This document shows, piece by piece, positions 62,446 through 64,000 of a stretch of 64,000 bases of DNA. The DNA is taken from the NCBI RefSeq assembly GCF_000026105.1, contig NC_008027.1, forward strand, positions 2,248,001-2,312,000, read 5' to 3'. A model generated the notes under the pieces. The model made no database searches and was not told where the DNA came from. It saw only the letters and a list, made by a program, of their open reading frames with translations. The stretch is from Pseudomonas entomophila L48 (GTDB lineage Bacteria > Pseudomonadota > Gammaproteobacteria > Pseudomonadales > Pseudomonadaceae). Positions within the stretch are counted from its first letter, which is position 1. The number at the start of each line of letters is the position of its first letter. The translations under genes and the position numbers were made by a program.

Positions 62446-64000
<1,555 letters not shown>

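Overview
The window looks like a chromosomal segment of a fluorescent Pseudomonas of the P. putida/P. entomophila/P. mosselii type. The evidence is uniformly high GC, the many GTAGGAGC/GTGGGAGC palindromic (REP/REPIN) elements between genes, and a housekeeping complement (purB, topB, nhaB, nudC, nhaR, tRNA-Val) whose proteins read as pseudomonad. I see no insertion sequence, prophage, CRISPR array or rRNA. Species assignment is inference.

Region 1 (1-21120, all minus strand) is the accessory highlight: a tightly packed biosynthetic operon that runs off the left edge. In transcription order it encodes a GatA-like amidase, an unusual cytochrome P450, a 3135-aa three-module NRPS (C-A-PCP x3), a short PKS (KS, AT remnant, carrier protein), an SbnA/SbnB-type pair that makes L-2,3-diaminopropionate (Dap), a C-A-PCP NRPS module and the start of another NRPS. 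Adenylation pocket residues aligned by eye suggest Gly, Thr, then an aliphatic residue (Ile/Val). A ketide extension follows, then a diamino acid, which fits the Dap genes in the same operon. No thioesterase, transport or regulatory gene of the cluster is visible; the rest presumably lies to the left. I do not recognise this architecture as a known Pseudomonas product.

Region 2 (21290-29607) holds a divergent TetR/flavodoxin-like reductase pair with a repeated operator, nhaR, a small lipoprotein with a TerC-family membrane protein, a C39-peptidase-like lipoprotein that has lost its Cys and His, a gamma-glutamylputrescine oxidase-like flavoenzyme, two identical tRNA-Val(GAC) genes, a SPOR lipoprotein and small conserved proteins.

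Region 3 (29783-34876) is a four-gene operon for a periplasmic molybdenum hydroxylase: a 2Fe-2S subunit, a Tat-exported Mo subunit, a triheme cytochrome c and an XdhC maturation factor. Region 4 (35126-42857) has a GNAT, a LysE exporter and a two-partner secretion pair (TpsB plus a 1416-aa TpsA without a toxin tail). Region 5 (42998-49662) is general metabolism and transport: DUF1275, a DHFR-like protein, a P-loop kinase, NhaB, a dienoyl-CoA isomerase, NudC and a TSUP permease.

Region 6 (49826-56545) is a polyamine-type island. On the minus strand are a glutamylpolyamine synthetase-like enzyme, an XRE-cupin regulator and a PuuB-like oxidase; on the plus strand are a LysR regulator, a divergent agmatine-deiminase homologue and a PotF-like binding protein. 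A strong palindrome lies in the central divergent gap. Region 7 (56648-64000) has topB under a LexA-like box, a family I.3 lipase/polyurethanase with RTX repeats, a GNAT, the L16 arginine hydroxylase homologue and purB.
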